DNA from: Acidobacteriota bacterium
GTDB lineage: Bacteria > Acidobacteriota > Terriglobia > Terriglobales > Acidobacteriaceae
DNA: 22,630 bases
Assembly (NCBI GenBank): GCA_021793595.1
Contig: JAJYSL010000025.1
Span: forward strand, 12,452-35,081
Reading direction: 5' to 3'
The notes beneath the pieces are model-generated. The model saw nothing but the letters and a program-made list of their open reading frames with translations, was not told the DNA's origin and did no database searches. Below, one piece after another: positions 8,051 to 15,500 of this stretch. The position numbers and the translations under genes were made by a program. Every line of letters begins with the position of its first letter. Positions within the stretch are counted from its first letter, which is position 1.

Positions 8051-8470
8051 CTATTCCTGAGTTTTAGCGCGCAGTTTTTTGGCTCGTCTTTCCACGTGCG
8101 CCGGCCTGGGACGGCCCCAGTACCCGGCGATGGCGCCGCCATAGTGCGTTTCCCAGGTCAATAGATCTTCGCCCGACAGGTCATTGACATGCTGCTCAAT
8201 CGCGCGCAATTGCGCGGCGGCGCGCTTGATGTCCTCGCCATTGAACCAGCCAAAAGCAGCGATCAAGAGAAGCATCAATGTCACGCCAAGCCAGAAACGC
8301 CCGTCCATAGTACGGCCCAGTAGCCACGTCGCCAGCACGGCGCAGATAATCACGACCTGATACACGTGGGCGATGCGCTGTTGAATTTCGTCCCGCAGCG
8401 AATCGTACTCATGCAGCAAGATGTCGACCCGTTCGAAATCGGAGAATCCCACCGGTTGCCGTTCCGCCAT
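8051..8470 (-). CDS. Hypothetical two-helix membrane protein
   Basis: 139-aa protein of unknown function. Residues 1-36 are polar and partly heptad-like (FERVDILLHEYDSLRDEIQQR). Two membrane helices follow at about 37-52 and 59-76, joined by a short turn. The C-terminal 60 residues are polar, ending in a basic Arg/Lys-rich tail, so both ends are probably cytoplasmic. AGGGAG six bases before ATG 8470 supports the start. It ends 20 bases from the carbonic anhydrase stop (convergent) and is divergent from the carboxylase gene at 8586. Confidence 0.8.
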   Translation of the reverse strand: MAERQPVGFSDFERVDILLHEYDSLRDEIQQRIAHVYQVVIICAVLATWLLGRTMDGRFWLGVTLMLLLIAAFGWFNGEDIKRAAAQLRAIEQHVNDLSGEDLLTWETHYGGAIAGYWGRPRPAHVERRAKKLRAKTQE

Positions 8471-8585
8471 GATTCACTCCCTTGACAAATGAGTCTATCG
8501 CTCCTGCGTGCGAAATGCTGCGAAGATTTGCGCGACGCCGCGCGGTGTTCTATGCTGAGCAGGCTCCGCGTGTGTCCCATAGCCT

Positions 8586-10313
8586 ATGACGACCCATTCA
8601 TCTCCACCGTCGAACGATCCGCTGCCTAACGTGCTTTCCTCCGCTATTGACACTGGCAGCGCGCACTTCCAGTCCAATGTAGCCGCCATGCGCAGCCTGC
8701 TGGCCGAATTCGATGCGGAGCAGGCGGTGATCCGTCAGGGCGGCGGGGCTAAAGCGATGGAAGCGCAACACAAAAAACAGCGCCTCACGGTTCGCGAACG
8801 CCTCGATCTGCTGCTTGATCCGGACATGGAGTTCCACGAGCTGAGTATCTACGCGGCCCATGGCATGTATGCGGACTACGGCGGCGCTCCCGCGGCGGGC
8901 ACGGTCACTGGCGTGGGCCGGGTCGCAGGTCGACTGGTGATGATTATCGCCAACGACGCCACCGTAAAGGCCGGCGCGTTTTTTCCCATGACCGCCAAGA
9001 AGGTGTTGCGTGCCCAGAACATCGCGCTGGAGAATCGCATCCCCACGCTTTACCTGGTCGACTCCTCCGGCGTGTTTCTACCGCTGCAGGAAGATGTGTT
9101 TCCCGATCAGGACGACTTCGGCCGCATCTTTCGCAACAATGCCGTCATGTCAGCGCGCGGCATTCCGCAGATGACCGCGATCATGGGGATGTGCGTTGCC
9201 GGCGGCGCGTATTTACCGGTGATGACGGACCACGTGTTGATGACCGAAGGCAGCGGATTATTTCTCGCTGGGCCCGCACTGGTGCAGGCGGCGATTGGCC
9301 AGAAAGTTTCTGCGGAGGAACTGGGCGGCGCCACCGTGCATGCCGAAATCTCCGGGACTGTCGACTTTAAAGAGCCCAACGATCATCTTTGTATTGCGCG
9401 CCTGCGGTCCCTTGTCTCCCGACTTGGCCATCCGGCGGCTGCGCCGTTCGATCGGGTTGCCTATGACGATGCGAAGGATGCTCCAAAATATTCCGCGGAA
9501 GATTTGCTCGGCATCGTCAATCCCGATCCTTCTGCGGTAACGCAAAGCTACGATATGCACGCCGTGATCGCTCGCGTTGTCGATGGTTCGCGCTTTGACG
9601 AGTACAAGCCGGACTACGGCCAGACCGTGCTTTGCGGATATGCGCGCATTGGCGGCTTTGCCGTCGGCATCGTTGCCAACCAGAAACTGCATCGCACCCA
9701 GATTAGCCACACCGGCGAAAAACATATGGAGTTTGGCGGCGTGATTTATTCCGACTCCGCCGACAAGGCTGCGCGCTTCATCATGGATTGCAATCAGAAC
9801 CTGATCCCGCTAGTTTTTCTGCAGGACGTGAACGGATTTATGGTGGGTCGGGATGCCGAATGGAACGGCATCATTCGTTCCGGCGCCAAAATGGTATCCG
9901 CGGTTTCGAATAGCGTGGTGCCGAAGATTTCTGTCATTATTGGCGGGTCATTCGGGGCGGGGAATTATGCCATGTGCGGCAAAGCGTACGATCCGCGATT
10001 TATTTTTGCGTGGCCAACCGCGAAATATGCAGTGATGAGCGGCGCTTCCGCCGCCAACACTTTGGTGGAGGTGCGAATCAAACAACTGGAGCGCAAGGGA
10101 CACGCACTCAGCGAAGCGGAGAAAAAGGAGTTGTTCGACTCCACCAAGGCCGCTTACGATGAGCAGACCGATCCGCGCTATGCGGCTGCGCGACTCTGGG
10201 TGGATGCCATTATCGACCCCAGGAAAACGCGCGATGTTCTGCGCATGGCTTTGGAGGCGGCCGCGCTCAATCCGGACGTTCCACGATTCAACCCGGGAAT
10301 TCTGCAAACATAA
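8586..10313 (+). CDS. Acyl-CoA carboxylase carboxyltransferase (beta) subunit, probably methylcrotonyl-CoA type
   Basis: Carboxyltransferase subunit of a biotin-dependent acyl-CoA carboxylase; it moves carboxyl from carboxybiotin to an acyl-CoA. The 575-aa protein has the two crotonase-fold halves of the family. Gly-rich oxyanion-hole loops are at GMCVAGGAYLP (201-211) and IIGGSFGAGNYAMCG (451-465). RLTVRERLDLLLD (66-78) is typical of the N-terminal half. The neighbouring HMG-CoA lyase-like and enoyl-CoA hydratase genes point to 3-methylcrotonyl-CoA in leucine catabolism (MccB/LiuB role). Propionyl- or geranyl-CoA cannot be excluded from sequence alone. No biotin carboxylase/biotin carrier alpha subunit is in the window, so the partner must be encoded elsewhere. 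ATG 8586 lacks a strong ribosome binding site. Confidence 0.9.
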   Translation: MTTHSSPPSNDPLPNVLSSAIDTGSAHFQSNVAAMRSLLAEFDAEQAVIRQGGGAKAMEAQHKKQRLTVRERLDLLLDPDMEFHELSIYAAHGMYADYGGAPAAGTVTGVGRVAGRLVMIIANDATVKAGAFFPMTAKKVLRAQNIALENRIPTLYLVDSSGVFLPLQEDVFPDQDDFGRIFRNNAVMSARGIPQMTAIMGMCVAGGAYLPVMTDHVLMTEGSGLFLAGPALVQAAIGQKVSAEELGGATVHAEISGTVDFKEPNDHLCIARLRSLVSRLGHPAAAPFDRVAYDDAKDAPKYSAEDLLGIVNPDPSAVTQSYDMHAVIARVVDGSRFDEYKPDYGQTVLCGYARIGGFAVGIVANQKLHRTQISHTGEKHMEFGGVIYSDSADKAARFIMDCNQNLIPLVFLQDVNGFMVGRDAEWNGIIRSGAKMVSAVSNSVVPKISVIIGGSFGAGNYAMCGKAYDPRFIFAWPTAKYAVMSGASAANTLVEVRIKQLERKGHALSEAEKKELFDSTKAAYDEQTDPRYAAARLWVDAIIDPRKTRDVLRMALEAAALNPDVPRFNPGILQT

Positions 10314-10316
10314 TTG

Positions 10317-11213
10317 ATGCGCCAGAATGCAACAACCATGATCAGCGACGAAATCAAAATTATCGAATGCCCGCGCGATGCCTGGCAGGGATTGCCAAAG
10401 GTGATTCCGGCCGACGTGAAGGCCTCCTATCTGCGCGATCTGATTGCCGCCGGTTTTCGGCATATAGACGCAGTCTCCTTCGTATCGCCAAAGGCCGTGC
10501 CGCAGATGGCAGACTCTGAGCAGGTGCTGCGCCTGTTGCAGGCTCCGGAGGATGTCGACATCATCGGCATTGTGGTTAATGAAAAAGGGGCTGAACGTGC
10601 CATCGCGACGGAATCCGTACGCACCCTCGGCTTCCCGTACTCCATCTCGCCGGGATTTCTCCAGCGCAACCAGCATCAAACGCCGGAAGAATCCCTCGAC
10701 GCAATCGACGCAATTGCGGAGTTGGCATATAAGGCGGGCGTGGACCTGGCCGTCTACATGTCGATGGCCTTCGGTAATCCATACGGCGACCCGTGGAGTC
10801 TCGAAGAGGTCATCGAAGGCTGCAGCCTGCTGACCGAAATGGGCGTGGAGCAAATCTCTCTCGCTGACACGGTCGGTGTGGCCAGCGCCGAAGAAATTGA
10901 ATCCGTCATATACGCGGTGCTCGCAACAGACGATCGCGTGGAATTTGGGGTGCATCTGCATGCGCGCCCCGATCAGGTGGAAGAGAGGGTTTTGGCCGCG
11001 TATGAGGCGGGCTGCCGCCGCTTCGACATGGCGATGGGCGGTCTCGGTGGGTGTCCGTTTGCGCAGGATTCTCTGGTCGGCAATATCGCGACCGAGCAGG
11101 CACTGGCAGCGCTGCGGAGTGCCGGCGCCAAGCTGCCCGACCTGGCTCCGCTAACGGACATGTTGGCGCGCACGCGACAGATTTCCGCGGAATTTGGGCC
11201 GCCGTTACAGTAG
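10317..11213 (+). CDS. Hydroxymethylglutaryl-CoA lyase-like enzyme, divergent subfamily
   Basis: DRE-TIM-barrel lyase of the HMG-CoA lyase family, expected to cleave HMG-CoA to acetoacetate and acetyl-CoA at the end of leucine breakdown. Residues seen (ATG 10317 as 1): ECPRDAWQG (R20, D21), SFVSPKAVPQMAD (54-66), the metal-binding HxH at H213/H215, GGLGGCPFA with the catalytic-loop Cys 246, and GNIATE (N256). It differs from the classical form: PRDAWQG replaces PRDGLQN, D51 stands where Glu is usual, and HLHARPDQ replaces HxHDTYGQ. From memory, a similar variant occurs in Bacteroidota. The gene follows the carboxyltransferase stop after 3 bases, so it is almost surely co-translated. ATG 10338 would place the start nearer the conserved IKIIECPRD. 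Confidence 0.85.
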   Translation: MRQNATTMISDEIKIIECPRDAWQGLPKVIPADVKASYLRDLIAAGFRHIDAVSFVSPKAVPQMADSEQVLRLLQAPEDVDIIGIVVNEKGAERAIATESVRTLGFPYSISPGFLQRNQHQTPEESLDAIDAIAELAYKAGVDLAVYMSMAFGNPYGDPWSLEEVIEGCSLLTEMGVEQISLADTVGVASAEEIESVIYAVLATDDRVEFGVHLHARPDQVEERVLAAYEAGCRRFDMAMGGLGGCPFAQDSLVGNIATEQALAALRSAGAKLPDLAPLTDMLARTRQISAEFGPPLQ

Positions 11214-11322
11214 AGATTCACTCCCACGGCGTTCGTAAATATATCGCGATACGATAGAACGCATGAATGAGTGAACGAACTATCCCTCCCGGTCCAAATC
11301 AACCTCTTCATCAAGTCCTTGC

Positions 11323-11547
11323 ATGGGCAGGGCCTCATTTATCGGGGCTGGACACAAAATGGCGTTGGTTGCGTTCGTCTTTGTCGCTGAGGCCACTGGC
11401 GGTAACATGTTCATCATTCCGGCGCTTATCGGCGCGGCAGTTGCCTACACCATCTCTGGCGAGGCTTCAGCCTCCGGGAACCAGTGCCTGCACGAAGGTC
11501 GCAGCCACGACCTGAATCGAGCACTGCTGCAAACCGCCAAAAAGTGA
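11323..11547 (+). pseudogene. Remnant of a ClC-type chloride channel C-terminal region
   Basis: A 74-residue open frame whose middle reads VAFVFVAEATGG, FIIPALIGAAVAY and SGEASASGNQ. These resemble, from memory, the last transmembrane helices of ClC channels/antiporters (helix with a VAE/TG motif, then a IPAL membrane segment, then VSG..S..). A real ClC is 400 aa or more; only this piece is present and no upstream part can be read in any frame. It has no ribosome binding site and looks like a decayed leftover between mvaB-like and hydratase genes. It fills most of the 408-base stretch 11214-11621; nothing else is recognised there. The alternative is a small membrane protein of one or two helices. 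Confidence 0.45.
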
Positions 11548-11621
11548 TGGCTCCTTGAAAGTGACTTGCGCCATCTCATCCTCTACTATGGATTTGCGCG
11601 TGTATCCCTGTGGGAGCCAGA

Positions 11622-12431
11622 ATGCCTTATCAAACGCTGTATATGACGGAGATGGAGGACATCATCACCATCACGTTCAATCGTTCCGAACGCCGCAATG
11701 CACTCACTCCGCAGATGATCGATGAGCTGATCGCGACGTTGGACAGTTTGGCGGATCGCAATTTCGGCGTCTTGATCCTGACCGGCAGAGGTCCAGCATT
11801 TTGCGCGGGTCTCGATCTGGAACATCTGCAGTCGCTGCTCGAAAATACAACCCGACAGCACAATGTTGACGCGGAACGCATCGCGCTGTTGCTTCGCAGA
11901 CTGTACGATTTGCAGCTTCCGACCATCGCCGCGGTCAACGGACATGCGATTGCAGGCGGCATGGGACTGGCCACCGTCTGCGACTTCACGCTGGCCGTTC
12001 CTGAAGCGAAATTCGGATATACAGAAGCTCGTATCGGATTCATCCCCGCGATTGTCTCCACGTTCCTCACTCTACAGGTGGGCGAAAAACATGCCAGGGA
12101 TTTGCTGTTGACGGCTCGTTTGATCAGCGCGGAAGAAGCGCAACAGATGGGCCTGGTGAATGAAGTCGTGCGCGACTCCGGCCTGATGGAACGAGCCGTG
12201 CACCTTGCGCGTCAACTACTGAAGAACAGTCCTGAGTCTTTGCGCGCTACGAAGCGGCTGTTGTCCGCGCATGTCAAGGAGCGACTCGACCGTCAGTTGA
12301 AGGCGGCTGTCGAAATGAACGCGTCTGCGCGCGGCACCGAAGACTTTCGCGAAGGAGTGTCCGCATTCCTGGAACGACGCACGCCCCAATGGCCTTCCCG
12401 AAAACACACCAAGACCGTCAGCCACAGTTAA
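11622..12431 (+). CDS. Enoyl-CoA hydratase/isomerase family protein (methylglutaconyl-CoA hydratase-like)
   Basis: Crotonase-fold enzyme of 269 aa, probably adding water to an enoyl-CoA such as 3-methylglutaconyl-CoA in leucine catabolism. The first oxyanion-hole motif GPAFCAGLDL is at 57-66. The second, NGHAIAGGMGLATVCDF, is at 106-122. The position equal to Glu144 of rat crotonase is Gly115, while the Glu164 equivalent is kept as E135 in GYTEARIGFIPA. This one-glutamate pattern resembles LiuC/AtuE-type hydratases as I remember them. ATG 11622 is chosen because GGGAG lies five bases upstream; a GTG at 11610 overlaps that site. It follows the carboxylase and lyase genes after the ClC remnant, and is 12 bases from the thioesterase gene. 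Confidence 0.88.
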   Translation: MPYQTLYMTEMEDIITITFNRSERRNALTPQMIDELIATLDSLADRNFGVLILTGRGPAFCAGLDLEHLQSLLENTTRQHNVDAERIALLLRRLYDLQLPTIAAVNGHAIAGGMGLATVCDFTLAVPEAKFGYTEARIGFIPAIVSTFLTLQVGEKHARDLLLTARLISAEEAQQMGLVNEVVRDSGLMERAVHLARQLLKNSPESLRATKRLLSAHVKERLDRQLKAAVEMNASARGTEDFREGVSAFLERRTPQWPSRKHTKTVSHS

Positions 12432-12443
12432 GGAGATGCACGC

Positions 12444-12875
12444 GTGAACGAATTGAATTCCAGCGGGAATGGTGTGAGAGGTGAGGTCCGTCTACGTGTG
12501 CGCTATGCGGAAACTGACCAGATGGGCGTTGTTTATTATTCGAACTTTCTGGTCTGGTTTGAAATTGGGCGCGTGGAATTGCTGCGCCAGCTCGGCTTCG
12601 ATTACAAAACCATGGAAATTGAGGACGACTGTTTTATCCCGGTCGTCGAGGCGAATTGCCGGTACAAAGCGCCGGCTCGCTATGACGATGAGCTCACCAT
12701 TGCCACCCACGCGACTGGAGTTCGAGGCGCGGTTTTGAAATTTTGCTATCGCGTGGTGCGTGTCAGCAATCAGCAGTTACTCGCCGAGGGAGAAACCACT
12801 CATGTTGTCACCGATCACACCCTGACAAAGCGGGCGCTACCGGAAAAATATGTGCAGGCGCTCAAAGGCAGGTGA
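12444..12875 (+). CDS. YbgC/4-hydroxybenzoyl-CoA-type acyl-CoA thioesterase
   Basis: Hotdog-fold thioesterase of 143 aa, cytoplasmic, hydrolysing an acyl-CoA to free acid and CoA. The N-terminal motif VRYAETDQMGVVYYSNFLVWFE (19-40, quoted here in its key parts YAETDQMG and YYSNFL) places the catalytic Asp at 25. The usual family form is DTDxxGVVYHxNY, so Gln-Met in the loop is a minor variation. The start is GTG 12444, chosen because AAGGAG overlaps the hydratase stop and lies nine bases upstream. It is thus translationally close to the hydratase and is the last gene of the acyl-CoA group. It may relieve CoA sequestration by branched acyl-CoAs, but no substrate can be read from sequence. Confidence 0.88.
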   Translation: MNELNSSGNGVRGEVRLRVRYAETDQMGVVYYSNFLVWFEIGRVELLRQLGFDYKTMEIEDDCFIPVVEANCRYKAPARYDDELTIATHATGVRGAVLKFCYRVVRVSNQQLLAEGETTHVVTDHTLTKRALPEKYVQALKGR

Positions 12876-12910
12876 ACATACGTTCCTCTTAAGCCACGCA
12901 TTTGAGCGCC
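12857..12910. repeat. 10-bp inverted repeat over the thioesterase 3' end
   Basis: GGCGCTCAAA (12857-12866, inside the last codons) and TTTGAGCGCC (12901-12910) are perfectly complementary with a 34-base loop. The position between two convergent genes would suit a loose bidirectional terminator, but the long loop and lack of T-tract make this weak. Confidence 0.3.
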
Positions 12911-12926
12911 AACACTCGATGCGGCT

Positions 12927-13353
12927 TTACTCGCAATGAATCATCCACGGGATGCCGAACGAGTCAGTAAAGATGGCGAACCGCTTCGCCCAAAAGGTTT
13001 GCTGGAGCGGCATATGCACGGCACCGTTGGCCGACAGCGCCTCATAAACCCTGTTCGCTTCGGCAGCGTCCTTCAGGCTGAGCGAAACCGAAAATCCCTG
13101 AGGTGATTGATAGTGGCCTTCCGGCGCATCGGAACCCATCAGCACCGTTGTGCCGACTTTCATTCGGATATGCATCACTTTATTTCGCCACTCCGGCGGT
13201 AATTGCTTCTCCACCGGAGAGCCGGCAAAAGTGTGGATCGCTTCGATTTTTCCGCCGAGGTGTTGTTCATAGAACTTGAACGCTTCCTCGCAATTGGCAT
13301 TGAAATGCTTCCTCGCAATTGGCATTGAAATTCAGATATGGATTCAGATCCAT
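12927..13353 (-). pseudogene. VOC/PhnB-like protein gene, frameshifted by a 25-bp tandem duplication
   Basis: Vicinal-oxygen-chelate fold protein of the PhnB/glyoxalase type, function unspecified. The natural start is ATG 13353, preceded by an ideal AGGAG six bases away, giving MDLNPYLNFNANCEEAF. The frame then fails because a 25-bp unit is present twice in tandem (13282-13306 and 13307-13331). Reading through gives a stop soon after. Removing one copy restores one continuous frame through FKFYEQHLGGKIE to the C-terminus (PLQQTFWAKRFAIFTDSFGIPWMIHCE is intact in parts). The remaining 132-codon frame from ATG 13325 lacks a ribosome binding site but keeps most of the domain, so low expression is possible. 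It is downstream of doxX, 40 bases away. Confidence 0.8.
13282..13331. repeat. Perfect 25-bp direct tandem duplication
   Basis: The unit GCTTCCTCGCAATTGGCATT followed by GAAAT occurs at 13282-13306 and again at 13307-13331 with no mismatch. It shifts the VOC gene by one base (25 = 3x8+1). The absence of divergence suggests a recent slippage event or an assembly/sequencing error. Confidence 0.97.
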
Positions 13354-13392
13354 GGCTGTCTCCTGGTGTAGCAAAGATTGGAATGCTGCGAC

Positions 13393-13737
13393 TTACTTCT
13401 CAACTGCCTTCTGTACAAATAGGGGAGCAAAATAATCGCGCAATCGAAATACCAAGATGAGCCAGAGAACAGACGCGACGAGGCCCAAAGGCAAGCCGCT
13501 GGGCTGCATGGCGATATGGAAAACAAGAATGTTGGAGAGGACGGGCGCCAACAACGCCAGCGCCAGCGGTACGAATCGGTTGACCAGCAGCAACGCGCCT
13601 GCGATCACCTGCACGCCAGAAACGAAGTAGACGAAGTGGCTGGCCACGAGTGTGCCGAGAAAAGTTCCAGCCAGGCCGGGGGGCAATGGCGCATGCAAAA
13701 AGTTCAGAAATCCATTCAGGCCGAAGACAAGGAACAT
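13393..13737 (-). CDS. DoxX family membrane protein, 5' end apparently damaged
   Basis: Small integral membrane protein of the DoxX/SURF4-like family (often near VOC and stress genes); exact function unknown. From ATG 13737 it has 114 aa with about four membrane segments, including FLVFGLNGFLNF and, at the end, VASVLWLILVFRLRDYF. Family members normally start about 10-15 residues earlier. Here the frame is open upstream to a stop at 13861-13863 and encodes GGKFVAIIARVLLGL just before this ATG, which looks like the true beginning of helix 1. No ATG, GTG or TTG exists in that extension. The start codon therefore seems lost, or a rare start such as ACG near 13780 is used. It lies upstream of the broken VOC gene on the same strand. 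Confidence 0.7.
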   Translation of the reverse strand: MFLVFGLNGFLNFLHAPLPPGLAGTFLGTLVASHFVYFVSGVQVIAGALLLVNRFVPLALALLAPVLSNILVFHIAMQPSGLPLGLVASVLWLILVFRLRDYFAPLFVQKAVEK

Positions 13738-14082
13738 CAGCCCCAGCAGGACGCGAGCGATGATCGCGACAAATTTGCCGCCCGTGGTTCTGCGAAACCT
13801 TGGCGTAGGCAGAAGATGTTTCCAATTCGCATTCGGATGGAGTGAATTTTGCGGTTCTTGTTACTTCACTTCTGTGGCGAGTCGCGTGCATCCTGCAATG
13901 TCTGAATATCGAGCTTGTCCATTTTCGTCATGGCACGCATGTTTGCTGCTGGAAGTGCGCCGCCTCCTCAGCTTGATCGTTGCACCATAGGAATGGCGGA
14001 ATTTTCGGGATATCTGTTCTCCAGCAAGTTCGTTCTTTAGGAGCCGATCCGGCTTCAATTCACTCGCTATTCGACGCCTATC
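13738..14082. other. 345-base stretch without an intact gene
   Basis: It contains the start-less upstream extension of doxX (13738-13860), a stub resembling a VOC/PhnB tail (13866-13940), and about 140 bases in which I see no gene, repeat or RNA. The pattern is of decayed coding DNA. Confidence 0.5.
13866..13940 (-). pseudogene. Possible C-terminal stub of another PhnB/VOC-like gene
   Basis: A 24-codon frame reads MRAMTKMDKLDIQTLQDA and a short tail. The string RAMxKMxKLDIxxL resembles the extreme C-terminus of PhnB-like VOC proteins as I remember them. No in-frame domain precedes it: an upstream stop lies 30 bases before the ATG. A GAGGAGG is 22 bases upstream, too far to be convincing. It is best read as a decayed gene end just upstream of doxX. 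Confidence 0.3.
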
Positions 14083-14388
14083 CTATCCTCCAGCGATCGC
14101 TCCTAGAACGATCAACGGTTCTTTTCCAAGAACGATCGCTTCCGGCAATGGATTGTCGGGTGACTCATGCGACAGGTCTTCTTGGCAGGCAAAGAATCGC
14201 AGGAACGGCCGGCGCTGACGTGTGACCTGATCGCGAATGGTTCCGCGCAGCATGGGATAGCGGGCCTCCAGCGCGTCGATGGCTACGCGAAGAGTCGCTA
14301 TCCCCTCCACCTCGACACTCACTTCGCGGCCCACCCCCGCCAGCGTTCGCAGATGCGCCGGCAACTCGATTCGAATCGTCGACGTCAT
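14083..14388 (-). CDS. MoaD/ThiS-family ubiquitin-like sulfur-carrier protein
   Basis: Small beta-grasp protein of 101 aa ending in the di-glycine tail (LGAIAGG) that in MoaD, ThiS and Urm1 is adenylated and thiocarboxylated. Recognisable blocks: [15 protein letters not shown] (5-19), [21 protein letters not shown] (35-55, in parts) and [19 protein letters not shown] near the end. It is somewhat longer than MoaD (about 80-85 aa), with an extra polar segment around [14 protein letters not shown]. The start ATG 14388 overlaps the stop of the BNR gene as ATGA, so translation is coupled. No MoaE, ThiG, ThiF or MoeB gene is nearby, so a role in molybdopterin or thiamine synthesis is not supported by context; a carrier tied to the BNR protein is an inference. 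Confidence 0.85.
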   Translation of the reverse strand: MTSTIRIELPAHLRTLAGVGREVSVEVEGIATLRVAIDALEARYPMLRGTIRDQVTRQRRPFLRFFACQEDLSHESPDNPLPEAIVLGKEPLIVLGAIAGG

Positions 14389-15500
14389 CGCAGCGTCTGG
14401 ACCTCCACCGAAAGCACAGCCGGAAGATCGCGCACGATTGGATTCCAACTGTCGCCTGCATCGGCGGAGCAATAGACCTGACCGCCGGTGGTGCCGAAGT
14501 ACACGCCGCATTCGTCCAGCGAATCGACCGACATGGCATCGCGGAGCACATTGACATAGCAGTTTTGCTGCGGCAGTCCCTTGGTCATTGCTTCCCATTC
14601 GTTACCGCCGGTGCGGCTGCGAAATACCTGCAGCTTTCCATCGATTGGATAATGTTCGGAGTCGCTCTTGATCGGGACGACGTACAGCGTTTCCGGCTCG
14701 TGTGCATGTACATCGATCGCGAAACCAAAGTCGGTCGGCAGATTTCCGCTGACCTCCTGCCAGGTGTCGCCGCCATTGTCGCTGCGCATCACGTCCCAAT
14801 GTTTCTGCATAAACAAAACGTTCGGGCGAGAGGGATGCATCGCGATGTGATGCACGCAATGTCCTACTTCGGCATTTGGGTCGGGTATGTATTGCGAATG
14901 CAGACCGCGATTGATTGGCTTCCAGGTTTCGCCGCCATCGTCGGTGCGAAAGGCGCCGGCCGCGGAAATCGCGATGTAGATGCGGCTGAGATTCTCCGGG
15001 TCAAGCAGGATGGTGTGCAGGCAAAGTCCGCCGGCACCGGGCTGCCATTTCGGCCCGGTGCCGTGTTTGCGCAATCCAGACATCTCCTGCCACGACTGAG
15101 CGCCATCGGTCGAACGGAACAGCGCGCCATCTTCCACGCCGGCGTATACAGTGTCAGGATCGGTCAGCGACGGCTCCAGATGCCACACGCGCTTGAACTC
15201 CCATGGATGCGGGGTTCCGTCGTACCACTGATGCGTGCCGGGAACGCCGTCGTACACAAATTTATTGTTCATCGGCTCCCAGGTCTTGCCGCCATCGTTG
15301 GAGCGCTGAATCAACTGGCCAAACCATCCACTGGTTTGCGAAGCGTACACGCGATTGGGATCGACGGGCGATCCTTTCAGGTGATACATTTCCCAGCCGC
15401 CAAAGTGCGGGCCATTCACATCCCAATTCTTGCGCTTTCCATCCGCAGTCAGAACGAACGCACCTTTTCTTGTACCTACCAATACGCGTACGCTGCTCAT
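14385..15500 (-). CDS. BNR-repeat beta-propeller (sialidase-like) protein without signal peptide
   Basis: 371-aa predicted beta-propeller. Six Asp-box (BNR, S-x-D-x-G-x-x-W) motifs are visible: SNDGGKTW (67-74), STDGAQSW (130-137), TDDGGETW (186-193), SDNGGDTW (240-247), SRTGGNEW (295-302) and SADAGDSW (345-352). There is no signal peptide: the protein starts [17 protein letters not shown], so it should be cytoplasmic, unlike secreted sialidases. I see no sialidase FRIP motif, so glycosidase activity is doubtful; automated names such as exo-alpha-sialidase would overstate it. AAAGGAG precedes ATG 15500. Its start overlaps the hxlR-type regulator stop (ATGA) and its stop overlaps the MoaD-like start (ATGA). 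The three are one operon. Confidence 0.85.
   Translation of the reverse strand: MSSVRVLVGTRKGAFVLTADGKRKNWDVNGPHFGGWEMYHLKGSPVDPNRVYASQTSGWFGQLIQRSNDGGKTWEPMNNKFVYDGVPGTHQWYDGTPHPWEFKRVWHLEPSLTDPDTVYAGVEDGALFRSTDGAQSWQEMSGLRKHGTGPKWQPGAGGLCLHTILLDPENLSRIYIAISAAGAFRTDDGGETWKPINRGLHSQYIPDPNAEVGHCVHHIAMHPSRPNVLFMQKHWDVMRSDNGGDTWQEVSGNLPTDFGFAIDVHAHEPETLYVVPIKSDSEHYPIDGKLQVFRSRTGGNEWEAMTKGLPQQNCYVNVLRDAMSVDSLDECGVYFGTTGGQVYCSADAGDSWNPIVRDLPAVLSVEVQTLR

Noticed and set aside
9948..10961. 337-codon minus-strand frame opposite the carboxylase and lyase
   Set aside because: It spans the junction of two well-supported plus-strand genes and has no recognisable domain.
14385..15500. Naming the BNR protein a functional exo-alpha-sialidase
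   Set aside because: Asp boxes alone only indicate a propeller fold; there is no signal peptide and no FRIP motif was found.
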